From positions 1 to 64,000 of the forward strand of contig NZ_JAATOD010000004.1 of NCBI RefSeq assembly GCF_014229645.1: a stretch of DNA of 64,000 nt, read 5' to 3'. This stretch comes from Listeria swaminathanii (lineage in GTDB: Bacteria; Bacillota; Bacilli; Lactobacillales; Listeriaceae). The notes beneath the pieces are model-generated. The model made no database searches. It worked only from the letters and a program-made list of their open reading frames with translations, and was not told the DNA's origin. The position numbers were made by a program, and so were the translations under genes. Below are positions 43,369 through 53,136 of this stretch, in pieces; position 1 is the stretch's first letter; the number at the start of each line of letters is the position of its first letter.

Positions 43369-45681
43369 TTATTTAGTAGCACTAAGGTTAGAAGCTTTCG
43401 TCCAACCAATAAAAGTAGTACTTGTTCTTATACGATACCAAAGTTGTCCTTCGACAGTTGCTTGGCTATCGACAGTTAATTTTTCATTTTTGTATGTTGC
43501 TAAAGTGCCCCATTTAACATCGGCATCCACTACTGGAACCTTATAGTACGCTTCGCCAGTTTTGCTTGGGATGACGTAACGCGTTAAATTAGTCGGTGTT
43601 TCCATGCTTTGTTTGTAGAACGTATCAAGTGGACGAGTGTCAACCCAACCAATTACTTTGCCATCAATACTAAATTGATACCAAGTAGTGATTGGCGTTT
43701 TAGCTTCGCGCAAGATACGCATGTTTTTGCCAGCATAGACAGACAGTTGGTTAACTAGAGTAGCACCTTCTGTTTTGTAAGGTTTCGTCCAAACGGCATT
43801 ACCCGGTGCAGTTTTAACTCTCGCATAAGCAGTTACGCCTTTATCATACTCGATTGGATCAAATGGAGACGTAGCTGTTAAGTTCGCAGCTTTCGTCCAA
43901 CCAATAAAAGTAGATCCTGCGCTCACGCGATACCAAAGTTGTCCCTCAACAGTTGCTTGTTTGTCAACGGTTAATTTTTCGTTTTTATAAGTGGCTAAAG
44001 TGCCCCATTTAACGTCGGCATCGGCTACTGGAACTTTATAGTAGGCTTCACTGGCTTTATTTGCCACAACGTAACGCGTTAGATTAGCAGGCGTTTCCAT
44101 GCTTTGTTTGTAGAAGGTATCGAGTGCGCGTGTGTCAACCCAACCAATCGTTTTGCCATCAATGCTAAATTGATACCAAGTTGTAATTGGTGTTTTGGCT
44201 TCGCGCAAGATACGCATATTTTTACCAGCATAGACAGAAAGTTGATTAACTAAATTAGCGCCTTCTGTTTTATAAGGTTTCGTCCAAACGGCATTACCTG
44301 GAGCAGTTTTAACTCTCGCATAAGCAGTTACGCCTTTATCGTATTCAATTTTATCGAAAGGAGAAGTAGCTGTTAAGTTCGCGGCTTTCGTCCAGCCAAT
44401 AAAAGTGGATCCTGCACTCACGCGGTACCAAAGTTGTCCTTCAACAGTTGCTTGTTTGTCAACGGTTAATTTTTCGTTTTTATAAGTGGATAAAGAGCCC
44501 CATTTAACATCAGCATCAGCTACTGGAACTTTATAGTAGGATTCGCTGGCTTTATTTGGCACGACGTAACGTGTTAGATTGGCAGGTGTTTCCATGCTTT
44601 GTTTGTAGAATGTATCAAGTGCACGTGTGTCAACCCAACCAATTGTTTTGCCATCAATGCTAAATTGATACCAAGTAGTGATTGGTGTTTTGGCTTCGCG
44701 CAAGATACGCATGTTTTTGCCAACATACGAAGATAGTGGATTTACAAGTTTTGCGCCTTCTGTTTTGTAAGGTTTCGTCCAAACAGCATTATAAGGTGCA
44801 GTTTTTACTCTTGCATAAGCAGTTACGCCTTTATCATATTCGATTTTGTCATAAGTGACTTTGCTTGCTTGAATAGCGTTATATTTTTCGTTAATCAATG
44901 TCACAAAACTATTGAAGTTATAGCCCCATTGATTGAAATAAGAAACAGGGTCAGTGTGCGTTGTTCCACCAAGATAACGTGTAACCGAATCATGAGACCA
45001 AACAGTTCCTTTGCCATCATTATGCGCGCTATCAACTGGAAGATTATATTGATCTAACAGATAAGCTGCGTAATAGGCGTAGTTATTAATAGAACGAGCG
45101 AATTCGTCAAATGTTTTCGAACGAACTAATTCGACTTGGATAAAGCGAGAATTGGCATATTGACCGGCTCCCCAAACCCCATTCTCAGTTGGATGAATTT
45201 GAATAATACGAGATTTATCTACAAATGAATGAACGAAAGCATTATTGTAGTTTCTACTCATATAACTAATCTCACCTGTAATAGTAGAAGAATTATTTGC
45301 AGTTTCATGAATGACTATTCCTTCAGGTTTCCCGTAACCATTACGGTAATTAAATTTAGGAAATTGACTTTGTAATTGTTTTTCTATAGATGCGCTTGAA
45401 AATTTGTTTGATTTAATATAGGAATTAACGTCAGGATATCCTGTTGTTGCACGAAGTAATGGCACAGAGTTAAGTGCGCTATTAGTTCCATCTTCAAAGC
45501 CGTCATGTTCTTCCGTAGCAGTTCCGTCCCTAACTCCTTGGGGAATATAGATGGATTGATCATCTACACTTTGCACGGTTTCCGTGGAAGCTGCACTTGC
45601 TTTCTCTGTAATCATGGTAGCGGACGCGCCAATAAAAGCAAGGCTTGTAAAAACAACCGCCGATTTTACTAATTTTTTCAA
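43369..45681 (-). CDS. ami: autolysin/adhesin Ami, N-acetylmuramoyl-L-alanine amidase with six GW modules
   Basis: A 770-residue surface amidase. A signal peptide (about 1-30) and spacer are followed by an Amidase_2 catalytic domain (about 95-265), with zinc His in GIVIHETANN and AHNDGKGTVWSHDS. From about 280 to 770 there are three near-identical tandem pairs of GW (SH3-like) modules, six in all, each pair opening KGVTAYARVKTAP and ending FIGWTKA(A/S)NL. GW modules bind lipoteichoic acid and host glycosaminoglycans without covalent anchoring. I recall eight modules and 917 residues in EGD-e and six modules and 770 residues in serovar 4b strains. It has a TTGACT-17-CATAAT promoter and is convergent with pyrG. 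Confidence 0.96.
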   Translation of the reverse strand: MKKLVKSAVVFTSLAFIGASATMITEKASAASTETVQSVDDQSIYIPQGVRDGTATEEHDGFEDGTNSALNSVPLLRATTGYPDVNSYIKSNKFSSASIEKQLQSQFPKFNYRNGYGKPEGIVIHETANNSSTITGEISYMSRNYNNAFVHSFVDKSRIIQIHPTENGVWGAGQYANSRFIQVELVRSKTFDEFARSINNYAYYAAYLLDQYNLPVDSAHNDGKGTVWSHDSVTRYLGGTTHTDPVSYFNQWGYNFNSFVTLINEKYNAIQASKVTYDKIEYDKGVTAYARVKTAPYNAVWTKPYKTEGAKLVNPLSSYVGKNMRILREAKTPITTWYQFSIDGKTIGWVDTRALDTFYKQSMETPANLTRYVVPNKASESYYKVPVADADVKWGSLSTYKNEKLTVDKQATVEGQLWYRVSAGSTFIGWTKAANLTATSPFDKIEYDKGVTAYARVKTAPGNAVWTKPYKTEGANLVNQLSVYAGKNMRILREAKTPITTWYQFSIDGKTIGWVDTRALDTFYKQSMETPANLTRYVVANKASEAYYKVPVADADVKWGTLATYKNEKLTVDKQATVEGQLWYRVSAGSTFIGWTKAANLTATSPFDPIEYDKGVTAYARVKTAPGNAVWTKPYKTEGATLVNQLSVYAGKNMRILREAKTPITTWYQFSIDGKVIGWVDTRPLDTFYKQSMETPTNLTRYVIPSKTGEAYYKVPVVDADVKWGTLATYKNEKLTVDSQATVEGQLWYRIRTSTTFIGWTKASNLSATK

Positions 45682-45994
45682 AGTTTAAATCCTCTCCTAA
45701 CTACACTACTTTCAATAAGAAATAAAATTATTCTACACTAATTATGACAATACGTGAAGTCGTAGTCAATGGCTATAAGCAACAATGAACCTAATTGCAC
45801 ATGTTTTTTAATGTAAAAGTAATATAATTTCAAAATGGTACACAAAATGTAATTTTAACGAAGTAGAGATATGTGTTTTGTAATAGGTAAAAAGACTCTA
45901 AATAAAGGATTTCTCCTTTTTCGGTCAAACAAGTTGACATCAAGAAGCCAAAATAGGAAACTAAAAATATCTATAGGAAAGAGGGAGCGGCAAT
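45682..45994. other. divergent regulatory gap between ami and the diacylglycerol kinase gene
   Basis: About 313 AT-rich bases. It holds the ami promoter (45741-45769, minus strand). A TTGACA at 45934-45939 could be the -35 box for the rightward gene, but no good -10 box lies at the proper distance. I see no other gene. Confidence 0.5.
45741..45769 (-). promoter_or_regulatory. ami promoter
   Basis: On the minus strand TTGACT (45769-45764), 17 bases, CATAAT (45746-45741), about 60 bases before the ami start codon. Confidence 0.72.
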
Positions 45995-46915
45995 TTGCAG
46001 AAGAAAGCAATGATAGTATACAATCCGGCAGCAGGGAAAAATAAATTTCGAAAATTACTTCCAGATGCAGAAAAAATTTTAACAGAAGCAGATTTTGAAG
46101 TAACTTTAGTCCCGTCAACTAAAGCACCAAAGAGCACGACAAAAATTGCACAACAAGCGGCTGAGGCAGGTTATGATGTCGTGATTGCTGCAGGTGGCGA
46201 TGGCACAGTGAATGAAGTCGTCAACGGTTTAATGCAAGTGGAAAAAAGACCGAAACTAGGAATTCTACCAGTAGGCACAACGAACGATTATGCCAGAGCA
46301 TTAAATGTGGCTAAAGATCCACTCGAAGCGCTTCAGATTATTGCTAAACAAGAAACGATTCAGGTAGACATTGGAAAAGCTAACGAAACCGAATTTTTTA
46401 TTAATAATGCAGCAGGCGGAAGAATCACAGAAATAACGTACGCTGTAAAAGAATCGATGAAATCCAAATGGGGAAGATTAGCGTATCTTTTCAGTGGACT
46501 TACAGTACTTCCGAAATTATCACCAGTGAGTGTGGAAATTGCCTACAATGAGGAAGTTTTCAAAGGTGAAATTCTGTTGTTTTTCGTAAATAAATCGAAT
46601 TCAGTTGGCGGGATGGAAACACTCTGTCCACCAGCAGAATTAAACAGCGGTATGTTCGAACTTTTAATTTTAAAAAAGGTGTCGCCTAAAAAATTATTTC
46701 AACTTTTTGCTTCCATAAAAAAAGGAACGCATTTAAGTAGTCCGGATGTCATTCATGTGCGCACCGATAAAGTAGTGATAAAAAGTGAGGCAGATTTAAA
46801 TGTAAGTTACGACGGTGTATATGGTGGGAAAGCCACGTATACATTAGAGGTAATCCCGGAAGCATTAGAAGTATTTGCCGATGAAAAACGAATTTCAGAC
46901 CGTCTTAGAGGCTAA
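45995..46915 (+). CDS. dgkB: diacylglycerol kinase family lipid kinase (DgkB-like)
   Basis: A 306-residue soluble lipid kinase of the DAGK_cat family. ATP-binding motif GGDGT is at 67-71 in VVIAAGGDGTVNEVVNGL, with PVGTTNDYARAL following, as in DgkB. It phosphorylates diacylglycerol to phosphatidate, recycling the DAG released when lipoteichoic acid chains are made. The start is TTG 45995 after GAGGGAGCGG. Nearby lafA uses DAG for the glycolipid anchor, which supports a lipoteichoic acid link. YegS/BmrU-type lipid kinases are the alternative. Confidence 0.85.
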   Translation: MQKKAMIVYNPAAGKNKFRKLLPDAEKILTEADFEVTLVPSTKAPKSTTKIAQQAAEAGYDVVIAAGGDGTVNEVVNGLMQVEKRPKLGILPVGTTNDYARALNVAKDPLEALQIIAKQETIQVDIGKANETEFFINNAAGGRITEITYAVKESMKSKWGRLAYLFSGLTVLPKLSPVSVEIAYNEEVFKGEILLFFVNKSNSVGGMETLCPPAELNSGMFELLILKKVSPKKLFQLFASIKKGTHLSSPDVIHVRTDKVVIKSEADLNVSYDGVYGGKATYTLEVIPEALEVFADEKRISDRLRG

Positions 46916-46924
46916 AGCGTTTAC

Positions 46925-46947
46925 ACCAGAAAATTTTCTGGTTTTTA
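46925..46947 (+). terminator. terminator of the diacylglycerol kinase gene
   Basis: Perfect 18-bp palindrome ACCAGAAAATTTTCTGGT followed by T-rich sequence. The loop must open in the AT centre. Confidence 0.75.
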
Positions 46948-47030
46948 TGGTAAATTCATCACAAATCTGTTATCATATGTTTGTTAGGGGAAAATAGCTG
47001 CCACTATTTTTCACGGCGGAAATTCAAATC

Positions 47031-47059
47031 TTAGGGGAAATCAAAAATGGTTTTCCTAA
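47031..47059 (+). other. leader hairpin before fbaA
   Basis: TTAGGGGAAA (47031-47040) can pair with GGTTTTCCTAA around a short loop, just before the fbaA Shine-Dalgarno. A similar TTAGGGGAAAA occurs at 46984-46994. No T run follows, so it is not a terminator; it may affect mRNA stability or translation. Confidence 0.4.
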
Positions 47060-47083
47060 ATTCCTGAGGGAGGAAATTGTATT

Positions 47084-47938
47084 ATGCCTATCGTTAACAT
47101 GACAGACATGCTGAAAAAAGCATTAGCTGGAAAATATGCTGTTGGTCAATTCAACATCAACAACCTTGAATGGACTCAAGCTATTTTGAAAGCTGCAGAA
47201 GCAGAAAAAGCACCAGTTATTTTAGGAGTTTCTGAAGGAGCTGCTAAATACATGGGAGGATTCAAAACAGTTGTAAAAATGACTGAAGGACTTGTAGAAG
47301 ACCTGAAAATCACTGTACCTGTTGCGATTCACCTTGATCATGGTTCAAGTTTTGATTCTTGTAAAGCGGCTATCGATGCAGGATTTTCTTCTGTAATGAT
47401 CGACGGCTCTCACCACCCAATCGACGAAAACATTGAAATGACTAAAAAAGTTGTTGATTACGCGCATGCTAAAGGCGTATCTGTTGAAGCTGAAATTGGA
47501 ACTGTTGGTGGAGACGAAGACGGAGTTACTGGTGGAATCAACTATGCTGATCCACAAGAATGTTTACGTGTAGTTAAAGAAGCTAACATTGATGCACTTG
47601 CTGCAGCATTAGGTTCTGTACACGGTCCTTACCACGGCGAACCTGTTCTTGGTTTTGACGAAATGAAAGAAATCTCCGAACTTACAGGTGCTCCACTTGT
47701 ACTTCACGGCGGTTCTGGAATTCCTGAACACCAAGTTAAAAAAGCAATTGAACTAGGTCACAGCAAAATCAACGTTAACACTGAATGCCAAATCGTTTGG
47801 ACTGCAGCTGTTCGCGAAAAATTAGCTACTGATGACAAAGTTTATGATCCACGTAAAGTAATCGGCCCTGGTGTGGACGCGATTATCAAAACTGTTTCAG
47901 AAAAAATTCAAGAGTTTGGTTCTAACGGTAAAGCGTAA
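47084..47938 (+). CDS. fbaA: fructose-1,6-bisphosphate aldolase, class II
   Basis: A 284-residue zinc aldolase of glycolysis and gluconeogenesis, cleaving fructose 1,6-bisphosphate to dihydroxyacetone phosphate and glyceraldehyde 3-phosphate. Class IIA/B marks are the [31 protein letters not shown] segment with zinc His, [16 protein letters not shown] and [10 protein letters not shown]. Length matches Bacillus FbaA. ATG 47084 has GAGGGAGG upstream. Codon use is typical of a highly expressed gene. It has its own terminator. Confidence 0.97.
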   Translation: MPIVNMTDMLKKALAGKYAVGQFNINNLEWTQAILKAAEAEKAPVILGVSEGAAKYMGGFKTVVKMTEGLVEDLKITVPVAIHLDHGSSFDSCKAAIDAGFSSVMIDGSHHPIDENIEMTKKVVDYAHAKGVSVEAEIGTVGGDEDGVTGGINYADPQECLRVVKEANIDALAAALGSVHGPYHGEPVLGFDEMKEISELTGAPLVLHGGSGIPEHQVKKAIELGHSKINVNTECQIVWTAAVREKLATDDKVYDPRKVIGPGVDAIIKTVSEKIQEFGSNGKA

Positions 47939-48261
47939 GACAAACTTTATGATGATATAAAAAATAACTGGTAGGATCACTTGTTGATTTTGCCAGTTAT
48001 TTTTTATGTGTATCTTAGGGGCATTTATAGAAGGAATTTAATTATCGTTATGAGGGCGAATATGGTATGATAACTATAGCTTTCATTTAATAGAACGAAT
48101 CAATCCAAATTTCCCGATAAAAAATCATGCTTCAGGCGCATGTTTTATCAATTTGAATGAGTCATAATATAGTTAGTTGCGTAATACGACTTACTAGAGT
48201 TATGTTATAATAATATATTAAATGATGAATGAACCAACGAGGAAGAGAGTAGGCGATAGTA
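47939..48261. other. gap between fbaA and lafA
   Basis: About 320 bases. It holds the fbaA terminator (47961-48006), a small CATGC/GCATG hairpin with a T-rich right side (48126-48147), and a TATAAT box (48206-48211) about 50 bases before lafA. No -35 box matches that TATAAT well. No gene is seen. Confidence 0.5.
47961..48006 (+). terminator. fbaA terminator
   Basis: AAATAACTGG pairs with CCAGTTATTT across a 22-base loop, followed by more T. Confidence 0.85.
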
Positions 48262-49545
48262 ATGAATATAGGGATTTTTACGGATACCTACAGTCCGCAA
48301 ATTAGCGGTGTAGCTACATCGATAATGATTATGGAAAACGAACTAAGAAAACAAGGGCACACTGTATATATATTTACGACAACCGATCCGAACGCTGATA
48401 GAGAAAGCGAAGAGGGGCGTGTGTTTCGTTTGCCAAGTATTCCGTTTGTCTTTTTTCCAGAACGTCGCGTAGCAATTGCTGGAATGAATAAGTTTATTAA
48501 GCTAGTAGGTCGCTTGGACTTAGATATTATTCACACACATACGGAGTTTTCTTTAGGTCTATTAGGTAAGCGAATTGCTAAAAAATATCATATTCCTTCT
48601 ATTCATACTTACCACACAATGTATGTCGATTATTTGCATTATATTGCGAAAGGTAAAATTTTAACACCGTCAATGGTGGGGAAAATGACCAAATCATTTT
48701 GTGATAGCTATGATGCGATAATTACTCCGACAGCAAAAGTTAGACATCACTTAGAAGAACAAGGTATCCACAAATTAATGTATACAGTTCCAACAGGCAC
48801 AGATATTTCATCGTTCGCGCCGGTTGAGAAACAGCGAATTCTAGACTTGAAAAAATCACTTGGAATCGGAACAGAAGATCCAGTGATACTTTCGCTCGGA
48901 AGAATTGCTCATGAAAAAAATATTGATGCGATTATTAACGCAATGCCAGAAGTCCTACAAACGAAACCAACAGCCAAACTTGTTATTGTTGGCGATGGAC
49001 CGGTACGTAAAGACTTAGAAAAATTAGTAGAAGAAAAACATTTAGAAGCGCATGTTATTTTCACCGGAGCAGTTGACTGGGAAAATATTAGTTTATATTA
49101 CCAATTAGGAGATCTCTTTGTGAGTGCATCAACGACAGAAACGCAAGGATTAACCTATGCAGAAGCAATGGCGGCATCTTTACCAGTCGTTGCTAAACGT
49201 GATGAAAGCATTGAAGGATTTTTAAGTGACCGAGAAACGGCCTTTTTATTCGATGAAGATTATGAGCTTGCAAGTCTATTAATTAAAATACTTTCAGATA
49301 AAAATACAGCAACATTAGTAGCGTCAAACGGTAGAGTAAAAGTAGAATCCATTTCGGCGGATCAATTTGGCATCAACATTGAATCTACATATAATGAAAT
49401 TCGTGAAATTTATCGAGTAAAGCGACAAAATGGCACGATAAAAGTAAAACCAACATTAATAAAAAGTAAAATAGCATCACAAGTATTTTCACTATCATCT
49501 TCTACGCATGTTCAAAGGAAAGAGAGGTCATCGCGGCGTGATTAA
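48262..49545 (+). CDS. lafA: 1,2-diacylglycerol glucosyltransferase LafA
   Basis: A 427-residue GT4-family glycosyltransferase. The N-terminal domain starts NIGIFTDTYSPQISGVATSI and has DIIHTHTEFSLG. The C-terminal domain has the donor-site SLGRIAHEKNIDAIINAM, the GDGP turn, and the ETQGLTYAEAMAASLPVVA motif typical of DAG glucosyltransferases. LafA glucosylates DAG in the first step of the lipoteichoic acid glycolipid anchor. Start ATG 48262 follows GAGGAAGAG. Its 3' end overlaps lafB by 8 bases, so the operon is coupled. Confidence 0.93.
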   Translation: MNIGIFTDTYSPQISGVATSIMIMENELRKQGHTVYIFTTTDPNADRESEEGRVFRLPSIPFVFFPERRVAIAGMNKFIKLVGRLDLDIIHTHTEFSLGLLGKRIAKKYHIPSIHTYHTMYVDYLHYIAKGKILTPSMVGKMTKSFCDSYDAIITPTAKVRHHLEEQGIHKLMYTVPTGTDISSFAPVEKQRILDLKKSLGIGTEDPVILSLGRIAHEKNIDAIINAMPEVLQTKPTAKLVIVGDGPVRKDLEKLVEEKHLEAHVIFTGAVDWENISLYYQLGDLFVSASTTETQGLTYAEAMAASLPVVAKRDESIEGFLSDRETAFLFDEDYELASLLIKILSDKNTATLVASNGRVKVESISADQFGINIESTYNEIREIYRVKRQNGTIKVKPTLIKSKIASQVFSLSSSTHVQRKERSSRRD

Positions 49546-50563
49546 GTTGACAATGCTATCTTCGGCAGAAAAAGTAAAAGGACAAGGTGTAGCATCGGCT
49601 TACCGCGAACTTGTGAACTTGCTAGAAGAAAGAGATATAAATGAAATTGATATGAAGATTAATAGTTTTGAGAAATCGGATATCACGCATTACCATACCG
49701 TTGATTTCCGTTTTTTTCTTTCGACTTTTTTTAAGAAGAAACGAGGCGTTCGGGTTGGATATGTTCATTTTTTGCCCGAAACAATGGAAGGTAGTTTGAA
49801 GCTACCTTGGATTGCCCGGGTTGTTTTTTATAAGTATTTGATTGGTTTTTATAAGCGTATGGATGAAATCGTTGTGGTTAATCCATCTTTTATACCGAAA
49901 CTAACTGCTTATAATATCCCTGAAGAAAAAATCCATTATATCCCAAATTTCGTTTCCAAAAAGAGCTTTTTTCCGATTTCTCAGGCAGAAAAACAACTGG
50001 CTCGCGAGAAATATGGAATTCCTGCTGATAAATTCACGGTGATTGGCATTGGGCAAGTACAGCATCGTAAAGGCGTGCTTGATTTTATCGAAGTAGCGAA
50101 AAAACTTCCCGATGTTCAATTTGTTTGGGCGGGTGGATTTTCTTTTGGGAAAATTACTTCTGGCTACGAGGAATTGAAAAAAATCTATGATAATCCACCG
50201 AGTAATGTGAAATTCATTGGGATTGTAGATCGTTCGGAAATGAATGCTTGTATTAATATGGCCGATGTATTCTTTATGCCTTCTTACAATGAGCTGTTTC
50301 CGATGGCGATTTTGGAAGCGATGAGTTCGGATGTTCCGATATTACTACGGAATTTGGATTTATATGAAGAAATTTTAGACGGTTATTATGTGAAAGAAAT
50401 GGATAATGCCGGGTTCATTCGGGCTATCGAACGTTTAGAACATGATGCGAATTATTATAATGAAATGTTGCAAGCAGCGAAACGCGGGGCAGCTTATTAT
50501 TCCGAAGATCGCCTTGCTAAAATATGGTTGGACTTTTATCAAGGTTTACTAACGAAGGAGTGA
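49538..50563 (+). CDS. lafB: glycolipid galactosyltransferase LafB
   Basis: A 341-residue GT4-family transferase. Early motifs are MLSSAEKVKGQGVASAYREL and THYHTVDFRFF; the donor site has GIGQVQHRKGVLDFIEVAKKL, and SYNELFPMAILEAMSSDVPIL carries the ExxxxxxxxE motif. LafB adds galactose to Glc-DAG, giving the Gal-Glc-DAG anchor of Listeria lipoteichoic acid. GTG 49538 is chosen because AGAGAGG (49520-49526) is upstream; earlier ATG 49508 would lengthen the overlap with lafA and has no Shine-Dalgarno. lafC follows 5 bases after the stop codon. Confidence 0.92.
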   Translation: MIKLTMLSSAEKVKGQGVASAYRELVNLLEERDINEIDMKINSFEKSDITHYHTVDFRFFLSTFFKKKRGVRVGYVHFLPETMEGSLKLPWIARVVFYKYLIGFYKRMDEIVVVNPSFIPKLTAYNIPEEKIHYIPNFVSKKSFFPISQAEKQLAREKYGIPADKFTVIGIGQVQHRKGVLDFIEVAKKLPDVQFVWAGGFSFGKITSGYEELKKIYDNPPSNVKFIGIVDRSEMNACINMADVFFMPSYNELFPMAILEAMSSDVPILLRNLDLYEEILDGYYVKEMDNAGFIRAIERLEHDANYYNEMLQAAKRGAAYYSEDRLAKIWLDFYQGLLTKE

Positions 50564-50568
50564 AAGTT

Positions 50569-51642
50569 ATGAGTGGAGGCGCGAAGAAAAATCTATTTAA
50601 TATTGCGATTGTATTAGCGATTAGTATCGGCTTCATTATTTGGCAATTTCAAGGCGTAGATATCTCCACTTTTTTCGCTTCGATGTTAAAAGTGAACCCT
50701 TGGTGGCTCCTCGCGGCATTTGCTGCGATGTTTATTTACTGGTTTTTAGAAGCGGTCGTTTTACAAACGGCATCTAAACCAGCGAATAAAGAGCAACGGT
50801 TCTTTTCGTCTTTTCGGATTACGATGATTGGCCAATTTTTTAATACAATTACTCCGATGTCAACTGGTGGGCAACCGGCGCAACTTGTGATGTTAACGAA
50901 GCAAGGCATGGATGCGGGACGAGGCAGCTCAGTTTTACTCGTGAAATTCATTATTTATCAAGCGATGGTTGTGCTGAACTTTTTAGTTATTTTGATTTTT
51001 GGTATCCATTATTTAATGACGGGTGTGACACAACTGAAATTCCTTGTTTTACTTGGTTTTGGTGTCCATGTCATCGTTATCGCGGCCCTTATTTTAGTAG
51101 GTAGAAGCCAAAAATTCACGACAAAATTAGTCCATGTCTTACTCGTACCGACGCGACTATTTATGAAAAAGGAAAAAGTAGCTAATTTAAGAAATATGCT
51201 AGATGAAAAAATTGTTACTTTCCACGAAGAAAGTAGTCGGATTGGGAAAGATTGGAAATTAATTGTGCGTTGCTGTTTTTACACGACGTTACAACTTTGG
51301 ATTTATTTTTCTATTCCGTTCTTTATTTTACAAGCAATTGGTGTCACAGGAATTGGGCTGTATATGGCGATTACGTATCACGCATTTATTATTATGTTTG
51401 CGACGGTCATGCCAACTCCGGGCGGCGCGGGTGGTGCTGAGTATACTTTCACCCTGCTATTCGGGATGTTACTTGGACCAGCCAAATTACTAATGGCACT
51501 CGTTTTATGGCGAATTATTACCTATTATAGCTGCATTGTTTTTGGTGCTGGAGCCTTGTTAATTAAAGATACAGCATCCCAGAAAATCAAGCCGCATATC
51601 GAAGCGCTCGCAAAAGCACCAGTTAAAAATTTACCACAATAA
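50569..51642 (+). CDS. lafC: UPF0104/MprF flippase-like membrane protein (LafC)
   Basis: A 357-residue polytopic protein with about eight membrane segments of the lysylphosphatidylglycerol synthetase TM/UPF0104 family (MprF flippase domain-like). Family marks are TPMSTGGQPAQL and VMPTPGGAGGAEY. ATG 50569 follows AAGGAG. It is third in the laf operon, so it may help the glycolipid anchor cross the membrane or affect the glycosyltransferases; I recall the name lafC from Listeria work. It has no catalytic transferase domain. Confidence 0.85.
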   Translation: MSGGAKKNLFNIAIVLAISIGFIIWQFQGVDISTFFASMLKVNPWWLLAAFAAMFIYWFLEAVVLQTASKPANKEQRFFSSFRITMIGQFFNTITPMSTGGQPAQLVMLTKQGMDAGRGSSVLLVKFIIYQAMVVLNFLVILIFGIHYLMTGVTQLKFLVLLGFGVHVIVIAALILVGRSQKFTTKLVHVLLVPTRLFMKKEKVANLRNMLDEKIVTFHEESSRIGKDWKLIVRCCFYTTLQLWIYFSIPFFILQAIGVTGIGLYMAITYHAFIIMFATVMPTPGGAGGAEYTFTLLFGMLLGPAKLLMALVLWRIITYYSCIVFGAGALLIKDTASQKIKPHIEALAKAPVKNLPQ

Positions 51643-51643
51643 T

Positions 51644-51680
51644 AAAAAGCTTGGGGGCACACTGTTCCCGGCTTTTTTTA
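51644..51680 (+). terminator. terminator of the laf operon
   Basis: AAAAAGC...GGG pairs with CCC...GCTTTTT (short internal bulge), followed by T. Confidence 0.8.
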
Positions 51681-51759
51681 GAGAAAGCATCTTGCAAAGT
51701 AAAACAAATTAATGGATAATGAAAAAGTATGACAAGCTTCAGGAAAGAAGGGTACATTT

Positions 51760-53031
51760 GTGACGGATAAACTGATTATTCAAGGCGGAAAAAAATTAAC
51801 TGGCACTTTGCAAGTTGATGGTGCAAAAAATAGTGCGGTGGCCTTGATTCCAGCTGCAATTTTGGCGGAGTCTGAAGTAGTTTTAGAAGGGTTACCAGAT
51901 ATTTCGGATGTATATACACTTTATGATATTTTAGAAGAACTTGGCGGCACAGTTCGCTATGATAATAAAACAGCAGTTATTGATCCAACAGATATGATTT
52001 CGATGCCACTTCCATCAGGAAATGTGAAGAAATTACGCGCGTCTTATTATTTAATGGGTGCAATGTTAGGTCGATTTAAAAAAGCAGTTATTGGTCTTCC
52101 GGGTGGTTGCTATTTAGGGCCACGTCCCATTGACCAACATATTAAAGGCTTCGAAGCTCTAGGCGCAAAAGTAACTAACGAACAAGGTGCGATTTATTTG
52201 CGTGCCGATGAACTAAAAGGTGCGCGGATTTACTTAGACGTTGTAAGTGTAGGCGCTACAATTAATATTATGCTAGCAGCTGTTCGTGCAAAAGGAAAAA
52301 CAATTATCGAAAATGCAGCTAAAGAACCGGAAATCATTGATGTTGCCACACTTTTAACAAATATGGGCGCAATTATTAAAGGTGCTGGAACAGATACTAT
52401 TCGCATTACTGGGGTAGATCATCTGCATGGTTGCCATCACACAATTATTCCGGATCGAATCGAAGCAGGAACATTCATGGTGCTTGCAGCGGCTTCTGGT
52501 AAAGGTGTGCGAATCGAAAATGTTATTCCGACCCACTTAGAAGGAATCATTGCTAAACTTACAGAAATGGGCGTTCCGATGGATATAGAAGAAGATGCTA
52601 TTTTTGTAGGAGAAGTAGAAAAAGTGAAAAAGGTAGATATTAAAACATATGCTTATCCAGGTTTTCCAACGGATTTGCAACAGCCGCTAACCGCACTTTT
52701 AACACGCGCGGAAGGTAGTAGCGTTATTACGGATACAATTTATCCAAGCCGTTTTAAACATATTGCGGAAATCGAGCGAATGGGCGGGAAGTTTAAATTA
52801 GAAGGCAGATCAGCAGTCATAAGTGGGCCTGTAAAGCTACAAGGTTCTAAAGTTACAGCGACCGATTTACGTGCTGGCGCTGCGCTAGTTATTGCCGGTC
52901 TTTTAGCTGACGGAGAAACAGAAATTCATGGCGTAGAACACATTGAACGTGGTTACAGTAAAATTATTGAAAAACTGTCTGCTATTGGAGCCGATATAAC
53001 TCGTAGCAATGCAGCAGAAACGAAATTATAA
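51760..53031 (+). CDS. murZ: UDP-N-acetylglucosamine 1-carboxyvinyltransferase, second paralogue
   Basis: A 423-residue MurA-type enzyme that adds enolpyruvate from PEP to UDP-GlcNAc, the first committed step of peptidoglycan synthesis and the fosfomycin target. Catalytic Cys117 lies in [18 protein letters not shown] near residue 23 and the [11 protein letters not shown] and [10 protein letters not shown] segments bind substrate. The position before rho marks the murZ paralogue (murAB in Bacillus). Start GTG 51760 follows GAAAGAAGGG. Confidence 0.95.
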   Translation: MTDKLIIQGGKKLTGTLQVDGAKNSAVALIPAAILAESEVVLEGLPDISDVYTLYDILEELGGTVRYDNKTAVIDPTDMISMPLPSGNVKKLRASYYLMGAMLGRFKKAVIGLPGGCYLGPRPIDQHIKGFEALGAKVTNEQGAIYLRADELKGARIYLDVVSVGATINIMLAAVRAKGKTIIENAAKEPEIIDVATLLTNMGAIIKGAGTDTIRITGVDHLHGCHHTIIPDRIEAGTFMVLAAASGKGVRIENVIPTHLEGIIAKLTEMGVPMDIEEDAIFVGEVEKVKKVDIKTYAYPGFPTDLQQPLTALLTRAEGSSVITDTIYPSRFKHIAEIERMGGKFKLEGRSAVISGPVKLQGSKVTATDLRAGAALVIAGLLADGETEIHGVEHIERGYSKIIEKLSAIGADITRSNAAETKL

Positions 53032-53136
53032 AAATCTGAGGCTGGAGCGAATCAAGTCGTTTCAGCTTTCCCTCAAATTCCCTCCATTGCAATTTATTCC
53101 TATTACTATTTATTAACTCAAAAAGGTGGTCCATAC

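Noticed and set aside
46914..46926. cre-like AAGCGTTTACA before fbaA
   Set aside because: Only the right half matches the cre consensus; the left half lacks the TG and it overlaps the end of the kinase gene.
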